Of a stretch of 32,736 nt of DNA, positions 8,182 to 17,224 are shown piece by piece. The position numbers and the translations under genes are program-made. Positions within the stretch are counted from its first letter, which is position 1. The number at the start of each line of letters is the position of its first letter. This stretch comes from Candidatus Kuenenia stuttgartensis (GTDB lineage Bacteria; Planctomycetota; Planctomycetia; Pirellulales; UBA1268): the NCBI GenBank assembly GCA_945860405.1, contig CAMARC010000009.1, forward strand, positions 1-32,736, in the 5' to 3' direction. The notes beneath the pieces are model-generated. The model did not search any database. It saw nothing but the letters and a program-made list of their open reading frames with translations, and was not told the DNA's origin.

Positions 8182-9638
8182 GCCAGCCAGTCCTCGATGA
8201 CCCGGCCGTGGATGTCGGTGAGGCGGAAGTCGCGGCCGCTGTGGCGGAAGGTGAGCCGCGTGTGGTCGAGGCCGAGGCAATGGAGGATCGTGGCCTGAAG
8301 ATCGTGGACATGCACCGGCTTGTCGACCGCCTTGAAGCCGAGCTCGTCGGTGGCGCCGTAGGCCGTTCCCCCCTTCACGCCACCGCCGGCCATCCACACC
8401 GAGAAACCATGATGGTTGTGATCGCGGCCTGAGATCTCCTTGATGTCGGTGCCCGGCTGGGGCAGCTCCACGGTCGGAGTCCGTCCGAACTCGCCCCCCC
8501 AGAGCACGAGCGTGCTCTCGAGGAGCCCCAAGGCGACGAGGTCGTCGAGGAGCGCGCCGATCGCCTGATCACACTCTTTTGCCAACCGCGCGTGATTCCT
8601 GCCGATCGCGTCGTGGCTGTCCCACGGCTGCCCCTCGCCGTGCCACACCTGCACGTAGCGCACGCCACGCTCGACGAGCCTCCGGGCGATCAGCATCTGC
8701 CGCCCCTGGGTGTCGTCGCCGTACCGATCGCGAACATGCTGCGGCTCGCGGGTGACGTCGAAGGCCTCCCCCGCCTCCGCCTGCATCCGCCAAGCCAGCT
8801 CCATCGAAGCCAATCGCGACTCGAGCTGCGGGTCGTGGGCGCGGGTGGCGAGGTGCTTGCGGTCGAGCGCCGTCGTCAGATCGAACTGCCGGCGCTGGGC
8901 ATCGCGGTCGAGGAACGGGTGGCGGACGTTCTCGACGAGCTCCTCCACCTTTCGCTTGGCAGTATCGACGTAGGTCCCCTGGTAAGCCCCCGGGAGAAAG
9001 GCATTGCGCCAGTTCTCCGTGCCCTTGATCGGATAGCCACCCGGGCACATCGCCACGAAGCCGGGGAGATTTTGGTTTTCCGTTCCCAGGCCGTAGGTCA
9101 CCCACGCCCCGGCGGCGGGGCGGACAAGCCGGCTATCACCGCAATTCATGAGCATCAGCGACGGCTCATGGTTGGGGACGTCGGCGTGCATCGAGCGAAC
9201 GACGAGGAGCCTGTCGGCATGGCGGGCCACCGACGGGAACAGATCGCTGATCTCGAGGCCACTCTCGCCATGGCGACGGAAGGCGAACGGCGAGGGAAGG
9301 GCGGCACCGGTGCGACGCTCGGTGGGGAGGGTGCCGGGGACTTCCTGCCCGGCATACTTCTCGAGCGCGATCTTGCGATCGAAGGTGTCGAGGTGGCTTG
9401 GGCCACCGTTGGCGAACAGATGAATCACGGCTCTGGCCCGCGCGGGGAAGTGCGGGGGGCGGGGCGTGAGCGAGCGGTGGATCGGCTCCGGTGATGAGGC
9501 CGGGCCGATGCTGGCGTTGGCGGCGGCGGCTTCCGTTTCCAGGAGGCTCGCGGCCCCGAGCCAGCCGAGCCCCAGCCCAGTGCGGAGCAGGGCGTCGCGT
9601 CTGGTGAACGCCTCGGGATGGGGGGGCTGAATGGACAT
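8178..9638 (-). CDS. DUF1501 protein, twin-arginine signal
   Basis: Encodes 486 residues. The start at 9638 is chosen because the product then begins MSIQPPHPEAFTRRDALL, with R13-R14 and a following hydrophobic stretch (GLGLGWLGAASLL), a Tat-type signal. The much longer open frame to 10295 is antisense to the DUF1553 gene. There is no clear Shine-Dalgarno. Family landmarks are VIHLFANGGPSHLDTFDRK, VLWGGEFGRTPTVELPQ, SGRDHNHHGFSVWMAGGGV and a C-terminal ATILHCLGLDHTRLTFRHSG. It lies 35 bases after the PSCyt1/DUF1549/DUF1553 gene, the usual partner, and is coupled to the nuclease by a four-base overlap. Close in sequence to the DUF1501 protein at 2643-4094, especially at the C-terminus (DHTRLT.R.SGRD.RLTD.HG). 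Confidence 0.93.
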   Translation of the reverse strand: MSIQPPHPEAFTRRDALLRTGLGLGWLGAASLLETEAAAANASIGPASSPEPIHRSLTPRPPHFPARARAVIHLFANGGPSHLDTFDRKIALEKYAGQEVPGTLPTERRTGAALPSPFAFRRHGESGLEISDLFPSVARHADRLLVVRSMHADVPNHEPSLMLMNCGDSRLVRPAAGAWVTYGLGTENQNLPGFVAMCPGGYPIKGTENWRNAFLPGAYQGTYVDTAKRKVEELVENVRHPFLDRDAQRRQFDLTTALDRKHLATRAHDPQLESRLASMELAWRMQAEAGEAFDVTREPQHVRDRYGDDTQGRQMLIARRLVERGVRYVQVWHGEGQPWDSHDAIGRNHARLAKECDQAIGALLDDLVALGLLESTLVLWGGEFGRTPTVELPQPGTDIKEISGRDHNHHGFSVWMAGGGVKGGTAYGATDELGFKAVDKPVHVHDLQATILHCLGLDHTRLTFRHSGRDFRLTDIHGRVIEDWLA

Positions 9639-9673
9639 GGTGATGCCAGCGAGGGAAGGGGCCGTGAAGGGCG

Positions 9674-12541
9674 TCAGTCGGTGAATTGAAACTCGGCCGA
9701 GGCGAGCACCGCCTGGGCGAGTTGTTCCCAGGGGCCGAAGTCGGGAGTCGCGGTTCCGGCGATGGCGAGGAATCCCTTCGCTGCCGCGAGCTCCTCTGCA
9801 TCGGGGGACCGGGAGAGGCAGGCCCGCCACAGCCGCTCGATCCGCCCGTCGTCCCCGCTCGCCGCTTCGCGCAGCGACCGCGCGGCGACCTGGCGGGCGG
9901 CCTCGATGACCAGCGGCGCGTTGAGGGCGGCCAGCGACTGTTGGGGAACGCTCGTCCGGCTCCGCTCGTGGGTCGAGGCATCGGGGTTGGCGACGTCGAA
10001 AATCCGCAGGATGCCCGGGACATCCTGGCGGTCGAGCCGTGTGTAGAGGGTGCGGCGATGCATGGCGTCCTGGGCGAGCGGGTTCACGCCGCGGCCGCCG
10101 CGATGGTGGGTATCGAGAGCCCCGGCCGCCGCCATCAGGCCGTCGCGCCACGCCTCCCAGTCGAGGCGCCGCCGGTTGGCATGGGCGAGGAGCCGGTTGT
10201 CGGGATCGACGGCCTCCTGATCGGCGGAGGCGACGGCCGACCGTCGCCACGTGCGGCTCGTGACGATCTCGCGGTGGAGCCAGCGGAGGCTCCACTTGCC
10301 TTCATCGACGAAGCGCCGCGCCAGGTCATCGAGGAGCTCCGGATGGCTTGGCGGCTCCCCGCGCAACCCCAGATCGCCGACCGGATCGACGATCCCACGG
10401 CCGAAGTGGTGCGCCCAAACCCAGTTGACGATCATCCGGGCGGCGAGTGGGTTGTTTGGGTCGACGATCCCGCGGGCGAGGTCGAGACGGCCGCTCGAGG
10501 TCCGCGAGGCGGGGGTGCCGCCGATGAGCTTGGGGAGCCGGCGCTCGACGAGCTCGCCGGGGCGGCCGGGATTGCCGCGGATGAGGACATGGCTGTCGGA
10601 GAGTGGTTCCCGGTCGAACATCACCATCGCCTGCGGGGGCCCCCCCGGCGACTCGGCCTCGTGCTTGGTGATCTCCATCTTTCGGCGGCGGTGTTCGTTC
10701 CCCTCCTCGATCGAGGCCAGTTGCATCGCCTCGCCGGGCTGCACGACCAGTGCCGTGCCCTCGGCTCCGAGGGCGACGCGGAGGGCGACAAGCCCCGCCG
10801 GATCATCCGCTTTGGCAACCGGACCACCGGCCCACTCCGGGGCCACCCGGGCGAAGAGACGCCCGTAGGCTTCGGCCACGCCGCGCAGCGTCGTCGGGGT
10901 GGGGGAGCGGAGTTCGGCAGCGACCAGCGGATTGACGACCGCCGGATCGGGTTGCTCGCCCCAGCCGACCAGCAGCCCCGCGATGGCGGGCCTGATCTCC
11001 TCGTCGGTCTTCCCCTTGAGCTGCACCCACGGCCCGAGGATCGGGTCGGTCGGGGCGGCGTTACCGATCCCGCTCGAGACGCGGTCGAGGAGCCCCTGAA
11101 GGAGGTCGTAGTCGTCGGAGAGTCTCGGGGGGCGGTTGTCGGCCTTGCGCGGCGTGGGGCGGGCGGTCTCGAGGAGATAGTCGGCGGCGTGCGCGATGGC
11201 AGCAGTCGTCCCCCGACGGCGGACGGCGTCCTCGTGGGCTGGCACGGCCGCCTTGAGCTCCGCGAGCTTGGCGTTGAAGGCATCGGCCTCCGGGCCAGGG
11301 GGCGCCGTCCCGATGACCGGCAGCTCAGCGGGAATCTGGCTCGACGCGAAGATCCCGTAGAGCCCGTAGTAATCGGCCGTGCTTACCGGTTCGTATTTGT
11401 GGTCGTGGCAGCGGCCGCAGGCCACCGTCAGGCCGAGGAGCCCGCGGGTCACCAGATCGATGCGGTCGTCGATGATGTCGTGGGGATTGCCGAGGAACGT
11501 GCGGCCGACGGTGAGGAAGCCGAGGGCGGCAAGATCGGCCTTCGGGGCCGGCAGCTCGAGAGCATCGGCGGCGAGTTGGAGCGTCACGAACCGGTCGTAG
11601 GGCATGTCGGACGCGAGTGCCCCCACGACCCAGTCGCGGTAGGTCCAAGCGAACGGATAGCGGGGATCCTGGTTGCCGAAGGCATAGCCCATCGTGTCGG
11701 CGTAGCGGGCCAGATCGAGCCAGTGGCGCGCCCAGTGTTCGCCATGCTCGGGCGCCGCGAGGAGCTCCTCGACGAGAGCGCGCCAAGCGTCCTCTGAAGG
11801 ATTCGCGGCAAAGGCATCGACACGGTCAGCCGGTGGTGGGAGGCCGGTGAGGTCGAACCACAACCGGCGGACGAGGGCCCGGGGATCGGCCTGGGGCGCG
11901 GGCTCGAGGCCCGCAGCGACGATCTTCGCGGTCACGAAGCGGTCGAGGAGCCCGCCCCACTCGAGGCTCTTGGCGGGATCGAGCCCGGCGGGAGCCTCGG
12001 GGGCAGGGTGACGGGCGAGAGGCTGGAAGGCCCAGTGACGCTCGCGAGCCCAGGCGAGCCGCGCTTCCATGTCGGCCGGGATCGCGTCTTGACCAGCGGC
12101 AGGGCCTTCGGTGCCGGGCCCGCTCCAGGGGGCGCCAGCCGCAATCCAGGCTTCGAGAATCGCCACCTCCTCGGCCGGGAGCGGTTCGTCGGGGGGCATC
12201 GCCGGCTCGAGCTCGCGGCGGACCACCTTCAAGACCTTGCTGGCTGACGGGTCACCGGGGGTGAGGATCGTTCCCGAGTCGCCCCCCTTGAGCACCGCCG
12301 GGAGATTGTCGAGCCGCAGCCCCCCCTCGGCCACCCGGTCGCCATGACAGCCCTGGCAACGGGCGACCAGGAGCGGCCGAACCTTCTCCTCGAACAGCTT
12401 TTCCTGCTCAGGCGAGATCGCTGCTGCCGGTTGCGCCCCGGCGAGAAGCACGGTCGGGAGAGCGATCAGCAGCCCCGCCAACGGGAATACCGCCGGCCAG
12501 AGGGAAAGGGCACGGCGGATGGTGAGACTGATGTGGCGCAT
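9674..12541 (-). CDS. PSCyt1-DUF1549-DUF1553 multidomain protein
   Basis: Encodes 955 residues starting MRHISLTIRRALSLW, with a signal peptide running to about residue 40 (AGAQPAAA). Domain order: PSCyt1 cytochrome-like domain (about 43-140) with the haem motif CQGCH at 62-66 and a possible axial Met115 in EPAMPPDEP; DUF1549 (about 195-400) with RHWLDLARYADT and a second CGRCH at 375-379; a helical linker of about 270 residues; and DUF1553 (about 670-930) with RMIVNWVWAHHFGRGI and SVPQQSLAALNAPLV. The architecture is the full-length form of the protein truncated at the left edge of the window. It is predicted to be exported, with c-type haem at least on PSCyt1. No Shine-Dalgarno is seen before the ATG. 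It heads an apparent minus-strand operon with DUF1501, nuclease and KAS-like genes. Confidence 0.95.
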   Translation of the reverse strand: MRHISLTIRRALSLWPAVFPLAGLLIALPTVLLAGAQPAAAISPEQEKLFEEKVRPLLVARCQGCHGDRVAEGGLRLDNLPAVLKGGDSGTILTPGDPSASKVLKVVRRELEPAMPPDEPLPAEEVAILEAWIAAGAPWSGPGTEGPAAGQDAIPADMEARLAWARERHWAFQPLARHPAPEAPAGLDPAKSLEWGGLLDRFVTAKIVAAGLEPAPQADPRALVRRLWFDLTGLPPPADRVDAFAANPSEDAWRALVEELLAAPEHGEHWARHWLDLARYADTMGYAFGNQDPRYPFAWTYRDWVVGALASDMPYDRFVTLQLAADALELPAPKADLAALGFLTVGRTFLGNPHDIIDDRIDLVTRGLLGLTVACGRCHDHKYEPVSTADYYGLYGIFASSQIPAELPVIGTAPPGPEADAFNAKLAELKAAVPAHEDAVRRRGTTAAIAHAADYLLETARPTPRKADNRPPRLSDDYDLLQGLLDRVSSGIGNAAPTDPILGPWVQLKGKTDEEIRPAIAGLLVGWGEQPDPAVVNPLVAAELRSPTPTTLRGVAEAYGRLFARVAPEWAGGPVAKADDPAGLVALRVALGAEGTALVVQPGEAMQLASIEEGNEHRRRKMEITKHEAESPGGPPQAMVMFDREPLSDSHVLIRGNPGRPGELVERRLPKLIGGTPASRTSSGRLDLARGIVDPNNPLAARMIVNWVWAHHFGRGIVDPVGDLGLRGEPPSHPELLDDLARRFVDEGKWSLRWLHREIVTSRTWRRSAVASADQEAVDPDNRLLAHANRRRLDWEAWRDGLMAAAGALDTHHRGGRGVNPLAQDAMHRRTLYTRLDRQDVPGILRIFDVANPDASTHERSRTSVPQQSLAALNAPLVIEAARQVAARSLREAASGDDGRIERLWRACLSRSPDAEELAAAKGFLAIAGTATPDFGPWEQLAQAVLASAEFQFTD

Positions 12542-12676
12542 GGTGAGGGGCGGGGTCGGCCAGGCCGATCCGCCGCCACCAATTCTAGGCCACCATTGGC
12601 AGACTTCGACATCCGGGTTGCCGCTTGCTGCGGAAGTGGTGAGCTGGCAACGGCTTAAGCGCTGCCCCGCAGGGCT

Positions 12677-13735
12677 TCAACGGCGGCCAACGACCATCGT
12701 TGCGAGAAAGCCGACCATCGAGCCCCGCCAATTCTTCACGGTGGGGTTATGGAGCTCGTTGAGCAGGGCTCGTTGGTCCTCCGTCGGGGTGGGAAGATGC
12801 TCGAGGAGCAACGCCGCCATCGCCACCTCGCTCCCCCGCAGCGCCCCATCCTCCGCCTTGAGGGCAATCCCCAGGCCTGCCTCGGGGATCGCCGCACAGA
12901 GCACCCCTTCGGCCCCCGATTTGAGAAACACCCTCGGGCCGCAGCTCGCCGTCACGCGCGAGTCAAATCGCCCCGGGCCGGCGAGGAGCAGTGGATGGTC
13001 GGCCACCGCCCGGCGGAGCCGCTCGAACGCTGCGTGCCTGCCGGCGGAGAGGCTCGCCCCGGTGCCGATCCGGGCAAAGCCCGTCGCCAGGCTCGCCAGA
13101 GGCACCGCATAGGTCGGGATCGAGCAGCCGTCAGTCCCGCGGTTGGCCGCCGACAGGCGAACGCCGCACACCTCGGCAACCGTCGCCGTGACGCGCTTCT
13201 GCACCGGATGATCGGGGGTGACGTAGCCCTTCGTGTCGAGCCCGAGGTGGCGGGCCACGGCGAGGAAGCCGGCATGCTTGCCGGAGCAGTTGTTGTGGAG
13301 CGGGGAGGGCTCGTCGGCAACGCGCGCCAAGGCGCGGGCGCTTGCCTCCTCGAGGGGCCAGTGGGCCCCGCACTCGAGGCTGCCCGGTTCGAACCCCGCC
13401 TTGTCGAGCATGCTCCGGGCCGTCTCCACATGGAGCGGCGTGCCGGCGTGCGAGCTGCACGCAAGTGCGAGCTCGGACGGCGTGAAGCCGAACCGATCCG
13501 CCGCGCCGCTCTCCAGAAGCGCGAGCGTCTGGATCGATTTCACCGCCGAGCGGGGGAATGTCGGCCGCTGCGGATCGCCGTGCGAGGCGACAAGGCTGCC
13601 GTCGTCGCGGGCGATCACGGCATGAATGGCGTGGGTCGATTCGGTCTCCTTGCCGCGGACCACGCCCACGACCAGGGGAGGTCGTTCCTGGATCGAGGCG
13701 GCGGCGATGGAATGGTGGGGCATGGGAAGACTCAC
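12677..13735 (-). CDS. asparaginase II family protein (PF06089 type)
   Basis: Encodes 352 residues from GTG 13735; the in-frame ATG at 13723 is a credible alternative, since neither has a Shine-Dalgarno. It belongs to the Rhizobium etli AnsA-like (class 3) L-asparaginase family, unrelated to the E. coli type I/II enzymes. All key residues known for that family are visible at a constant offset of 15: S63 and K66 in PRSAVKS, S95 in CSSHAG, C150 and K153 in NNCSGKHAG, and C204 in TDGCSIPTYAVP. It should hydrolyse L-asparagine to aspartate and ammonia in the cytoplasm; no signal peptide is seen. It is divergent from the DUF1501 gene at 13813 with 77 bases between, and 135 bases separate its stop from the start of the gene at 12541. 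Confidence 0.93.
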   Translation of the reverse strand: MSLPMPHHSIAAASIQERPPLVVGVVRGKETESTHAIHAVIARDDGSLVASHGDPQRPTFPRSAVKSIQTLALLESGAADRFGFTPSELALACSSHAGTPLHVETARSMLDKAGFEPGSLECGAHWPLEEASARALARVADEPSPLHNNCSGKHAGFLAVARHLGLDTKGYVTPDHPVQKRVTATVAEVCGVRLSAANRGTDGCSIPTYAVPLASLATGFARIGTGASLSAGRHAAFERLRRAVADHPLLLAGPGRFDSRVTASCGPRVFLKSGAEGVLCAAIPEAGLGIALKAEDGALRGSEVAMAALLLEHLPTPTEDQRALLNELHNPTVKNWRGSMVGFLATMVVGRR

Positions 13736-13800
13736 GACAGGGACTCGACCAAGCGAAAGGGCCCCCGAACTGCGGCGGCACGCGTTGGGGGGACGGGCAG

Positions 13801-13806
13801 AAGGAG
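13801..13806 (+). promoter_or_regulatory. Shine-Dalgarno AAGGAG fixing the DUF1501 start at 13813
   Basis: AAGGAG is followed by six bases and the ATG at 13813. It decides against the longer frame open from 13558, which would overlap the divergent asparaginase gene. Confidence 0.75.
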
Positions 13807-13812
13807 CATAGA

Positions 13813-15246
13813 ATGCAGTTCGGTCTTTCAGGTACGCCCAAAACCGGCGGGGGCAGGATGGCGGTTCTTCGGCCAGACATCACGAGGCGGCTCCTCTCCC
13901 GGCGGGAACTGATCCGCGTCGGGGGCCTGGGGGCGCTCGGCCTCGGGTTGCCGGCTCTCCGTGCCGGTCGGGCCGCCACGCTCGCCGGACGCCCGCGGGC
14001 CAACTCGTGCCTGATCATTTTTCTCTCCGGCGGGCCGCCGCAGCACGAGACCTTCGACCCCAAGCCGGCGGCGCCAATCGAGATCCGCGGGCCCTTCCTT
14101 CCGATCGCGACGAGTGTCCCGGGCCTCCAGTTCAGCGAGCTCCTCCCGCTTTCAGCCGCCCGCGCCCATCGGATGTGCGTCATCCGCTCGATGACGACCG
14201 GCATTCATTCCCACTCCACCAGCGGCTGTTTCATGCTCACCGGCCATGAGCCGACGAGCGTGGCCGAGAGCGTGCCCCCCAGCGCCCAGGATTGGCCGAG
14301 CCTCGCCGGCGCCGTCGGCGCGCTGCGGGCCGCCGAGCGCTCGCCGCTCGATGCGGTCATCCTCCCCGAGCCGATCTTCAACAATCCGGCGATCCCCTGG
14401 CCGGGGCAGAACGGTGGCTTCATGGGGGCGGCCTGGCATCCGCACATCCTCCGCTGCGATCCGTCGCAGGAGCGGATCGAGATCGAGGGGCTGACCGCCG
14501 CGGCCGGGGTGACGGAGCTGCGCCTCGATGACCGCCACGCGCTCCTCGGCCAAGTCGATCGGATGCTCCACCGTGGCCTCCGCAGCCCGGCGATCGCCGA
14601 GATGAACCGCTTCCAACAGGAAGCCTTCGACCTCCTCCATGCAGGCGCCACCCGCGAGGCCCTCGAGATCGAGCGCGAGCCGGCGGCCTCGCGCGATCGT
14701 TACGGGCGGGGAAAGTTCGGCCAGAGCGTGCTCCTCGGACGACGGCTGATCGAGGCCGGGGTGAGGCTCGTTCAGGTCAACTGGCCGCGCGAGCCGGGGG
14801 ACACGGCCGCCGGAAATCCACTCTGGGACACCCATCAGGACAACGCCGGCCGGCTCAAGAACGTCCTCTGCCCGCAGTTTGACACCGCCTACAGCGCGCT
14901 CCTCGACGATCTCGAGGACCGTGGCCTCCTCGATGAGACGCTCGTCGTCGTGATGGGGGAGTTCGGCCGCACGCCGACGATCAACACAGCCGGTGGCCGC
15001 GACCATTGGGGGAGCGTGTTCTCGGTGGCCCTGGCCGGCGCCGGCGTGCCGGGCGGTGGCGTCATCGGCGCCAGTGACGCGCGCGGCGGAATGCCGGCCG
15101 ATCGCCCTGTCCGCCCCCCCGATCTTGCCGCCACGATCTTCCAGCTCCTCGGCATCTCCCCCGATCACGAGTTCCGCGATCCCTTCGATCGCCCGCTGCA
15201 AGTCGTCTCCGGGGGGCAGGCGCTCCGGGAGATCGTCGGCGCATGA
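13813..15246 (+). CDS. DUF1501 protein (divergent copy), Tat-type signal
   Basis: Encodes 477 residues from the ATG at 13813. A twin-arginine motif (LLSRRELIRV, R30-R31) precedes a Gly/Leu-rich hydrophobic stretch. Family landmarks are NSCLIIFLSGGPPQHETFDPKP, VVVMGEFGRTPTINTAGGRDHW and a C-terminal DLAATIFQLLGISPDHEF. It differs from the other two copies in the window: it has IHSHSTSGCFMLTGHEP where they have sequence around a YGLG(S/T)EN motif, it lacks the DHTRLT terminus, and no DUF1549/DUF1553 gene accompanies it here. Its stop overlaps the start of a TPR membrane protein by ATGA (15243-15246), so the two are probably made together. The export signal places it outside the cytoplasm. Confidence 0.93.
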   Translation: MQFGLSGTPKTGGGRMAVLRPDITRRLLSRRELIRVGGLGALGLGLPALRAGRAATLAGRPRANSCLIIFLSGGPPQHETFDPKPAAPIEIRGPFLPIATSVPGLQFSELLPLSAARAHRMCVIRSMTTGIHSHSTSGCFMLTGHEPTSVAESVPPSAQDWPSLAGAVGALRAAERSPLDAVILPEPIFNNPAIPWPGQNGGFMGAAWHPHILRCDPSQERIEIEGLTAAAGVTELRLDDRHALLGQVDRMLHRGLRSPAIAEMNRFQQEAFDLLHAGATREALEIEREPAASRDRYGRGKFGQSVLLGRRLIEAGVRLVQVNWPREPGDTAAGNPLWDTHQDNAGRLKNVLCPQFDTAYSALLDDLEDRGLLDETLVVVMGEFGRTPTINTAGGRDHWGSVFSVALAGAGVPGGGVIGASDARGGMPADRPVRPPDLAATIFQLLGISPDHEFRDPFDRPLQVVSGGQALREIVGA

Positions 15247-17210
15247 GGGATCGGCAGACCGACCGCGGAGGAATCCTCGACTCCGCGGCAGCCCGCGCGG
15301 CGGGGCTTGTGGTCCTCGTGCTCGTCGCCTACCTGCCCGCCTTCGGCGGAGGGTGGCTCTGGGATGACGACATCCTCATCACCGCCAATCCGCTCGTCAC
15401 CGAGGCGCGGGGATTGTGGGGGATCTGGTTCAACAACACCTCCCCCGACTACTTTCCCGCGACGCTCACCAGTTCGTGGGTGGAGTACCGGCTGTGGGGC
15501 GACTGGGCTCCCGGCTACCGCGCCGTGAACATTCTCCTTCACGCGGTCAATACGATCCTCGTGTGGCGGATCCTCGCGCGGCTCGGAGTGCCGGGGGCGT
15601 GGCTGGCGGCTGCGGTGTGGGGAATCCATCCGGTGACGGTGGCCTCGGTGGCGTGGGTCGCGGAGCGGAAGAACACGCTGTCGATGCTGTTTGGATGCCT
15701 GTCGGTGCTCGGCTGGCTGTCGTTCGAGGAGACGGGGGAGCGGCGCTTCTACGGATGGTCGCTCGCATCGTTCGTCGTGGCACTCCTGGCGAAGACGTCG
15801 CTGGTGACGTTGCCGCTGATCCTGCCGGTGCTGACGTGGTGGCAGCGCGGCCGAATGACACAGGTCGATCTCCTTCGCATCATCCCCTTTCTCCTGGCGT
15901 CGTTCGTCCTCGGACTGGTCACCCTCTGGTACCAGATGAGCCATGGCAGCGGGCCGTCGTCAGGGCCGCTCGCCGCGATCCTGGCCTCGCTGCCACGGGG
16001 GGGAGTGCTCGCCGGCCGGGCGGTGGCGTTTTATCTCTGGAAGGATTTCTGGCCGACGAAGCTCGCGATGGTGTATGGCGTGTGGCCCCTCGAGACCTCG
16101 CGTCCTGCCGCCTACCTGCCGACGATCGCCCTGGGGGCGTCGCTCGTGGGGCTATGGGGTTTGAGGAGATCGCGCTGGGCGCGGGCCGGTTTGGTGGCTG
16201 CTGCCGTGTACGTGCTTGCCCTGTTGCCGATCCTCGGGTTTCTCCCCGTCACCTACATGAAGTCGTTCGCCTTGGTGGCGGATCATTGGCAGTATGCGGC
16301 GCTCGTGGCGCCGGTGACGATCGTCGTGGCGCTGTGGAGCACGGTGGGGGAGCGGTGGCTTTCCGAAGGCGCGAGGCGCGGGGGGGCGGTGGCGGTCTTG
16401 GTTCTCCTCGGCTTCCTCAGCTTTCGCCACGCCGCCATCCATCGCTCGCCGAGAGCCTTGTGGAGCCACAATCTCACCGTCGCCGATGTCTGGGCTGCCC
16501 GAGACGGCATGGCTCAGGTGTTACACGACGAAGGGAAGAACGCCGCGGCACTCGTCGAGGCCAGGCGTGCGGTCGAACTCTTCCCGGCGGCCACGCCGGC
16601 CTGGATCGGCCTCGGCGTGATCTACACCGCACTGGAAAGGTACGCCGAGGCGGTCCGCGCCTACCAGATCGCCATCGATCAGGGGGGAGCGGACCATCTC
16701 TTCGGATCGGCCGGCGTGGCGGCAGCACTCGGCGGCGACGTGGCACGGGCCGAGACCTTCTTCGCCACCGGCGCGGCCAGACGGCCGCGCGACGCGAAGA
16801 TTCGCGTCGACTGGGGGCTGGCCCTCTCTCAACTCGGTTGCCACCGGGAGGCTCTGGCCCGCTACCGCGATGCCCTGGCGATCGACCCCGCGAATGTCGA
16901 GGCGATCAACGCCTTGGCGTTTCTTCTCGCCTGCCATCCGGGGGAGACCAGCGACGCGAGCGCCGGGGACGACGTCGCCGAGGCGGTCGATCTCGCGCGG
17001 AAGGCCTGTGCGGCGACCGATAACGGTGATCCAGCGTTCCTCGACACGCTGGCGACGGCGCTGGCGGCCGGCGGTGATTATTCGGCGGCCGCTGCCGCGG
17101 CTGATCGTGCCATCGTCCTGGCGGAGCAGGGGGGGGCGGACCAACTCGCCGCCGAAATCCGGTCGCATCGCGATCTGTTCCGGGCCGGAAAGCCGTTCCG
17201 TCCCGAGTGA
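15243..17210 (+). CDS. multi-TM protein with C-terminal TPRs, TMTC / GT-C-like
   Basis: Encodes 655 residues. The N-terminal ~410 residues hold roughly ten hydrophobic helices. The first luminal/periplasmic loop has an acidic WDDD motif (residues 40-43) after LPAFGGGWL, as in GT-C glycosyltransferases, and the typical segment GIHPVTVASVAWVAERKN seen in bacterial TMTC-like proteins. The C-terminal ~230 residues contain about four to five TPR units (for example HDEGKNAAALVEARRAVELF and YRDALAIDPANVEAINALAF). TMTC relatives are O-mannosyltransferases, so transfer of a sugar from a lipid carrier to exported protein is the best guess, but no activity is shown. Coupling by ATGA to the exported DUF1501 protein suggests they act together. 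It converges on the DUF4956 gene with a 14-base gap. Confidence 0.88.
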   Translation: MRDRQTDRGGILDSAAARAAGLVVLVLVAYLPAFGGGWLWDDDILITANPLVTEARGLWGIWFNNTSPDYFPATLTSSWVEYRLWGDWAPGYRAVNILLHAVNTILVWRILARLGVPGAWLAAAVWGIHPVTVASVAWVAERKNTLSMLFGCLSVLGWLSFEETGERRFYGWSLASFVVALLAKTSLVTLPLILPVLTWWQRGRMTQVDLLRIIPFLLASFVLGLVTLWYQMSHGSGPSSGPLAAILASLPRGGVLAGRAVAFYLWKDFWPTKLAMVYGVWPLETSRPAAYLPTIALGASLVGLWGLRRSRWARAGLVAAAVYVLALLPILGFLPVTYMKSFALVADHWQYAALVAPVTIVVALWSTVGERWLSEGARRGGAVAVLVLLGFLSFRHAAIHRSPRALWSHNLTVADVWAARDGMAQVLHDEGKNAAALVEARRAVELFPAATPAWIGLGVIYTALERYAEAVRAYQIAIDQGGADHLFGSAGVAAALGGDVARAETFFATGAARRPRDAKIRVDWGLALSQLGCHREALARYRDALAIDPANVEAINALAFLLACHPGETSDASAGDDVAEAVDLARKACAATDNGDPAFLDTLATALAAGGDYSAAAAAADRAIVLAEQGGADQLAAEIRSHRDLFRAGKPFRPE

Positions 17211-17224
17211 TCATCGAGGCCGGT

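Noticed and set aside
7490-8311. 273-codon open frame on the minus strand over the nuclease gene
   Set aside because: It is in another frame from the nuclease, whose catalytic residues are all intact; the product is Arg/Pro-rich shadow sequence. Its stop overlaps the KAS-like start by ATGA, but that is a cheap coincidence.
9639-10295. Upstream extension of the DUF1501 frame
   Set aside because: It is low-complexity, overlaps the end of the DUF1553 gene on the same strand in another frame, and would bury the Tat signal that starts at 9638.
9686-11797. 703-codon plus-strand frame antisense to the PSCyt1/DUF1553 gene
   Set aside because: Composition is Arg/Gly/Asp-rich with no motif; high GC3 on the real strand keeps the antisense frame open.
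12749-13912. 387-codon plus-strand frame antisense to the asparaginase
   Set aside because: The asparaginase carries all six family catalytic residues; the opposite frame is His/Arg/Gly-rich without motifs.
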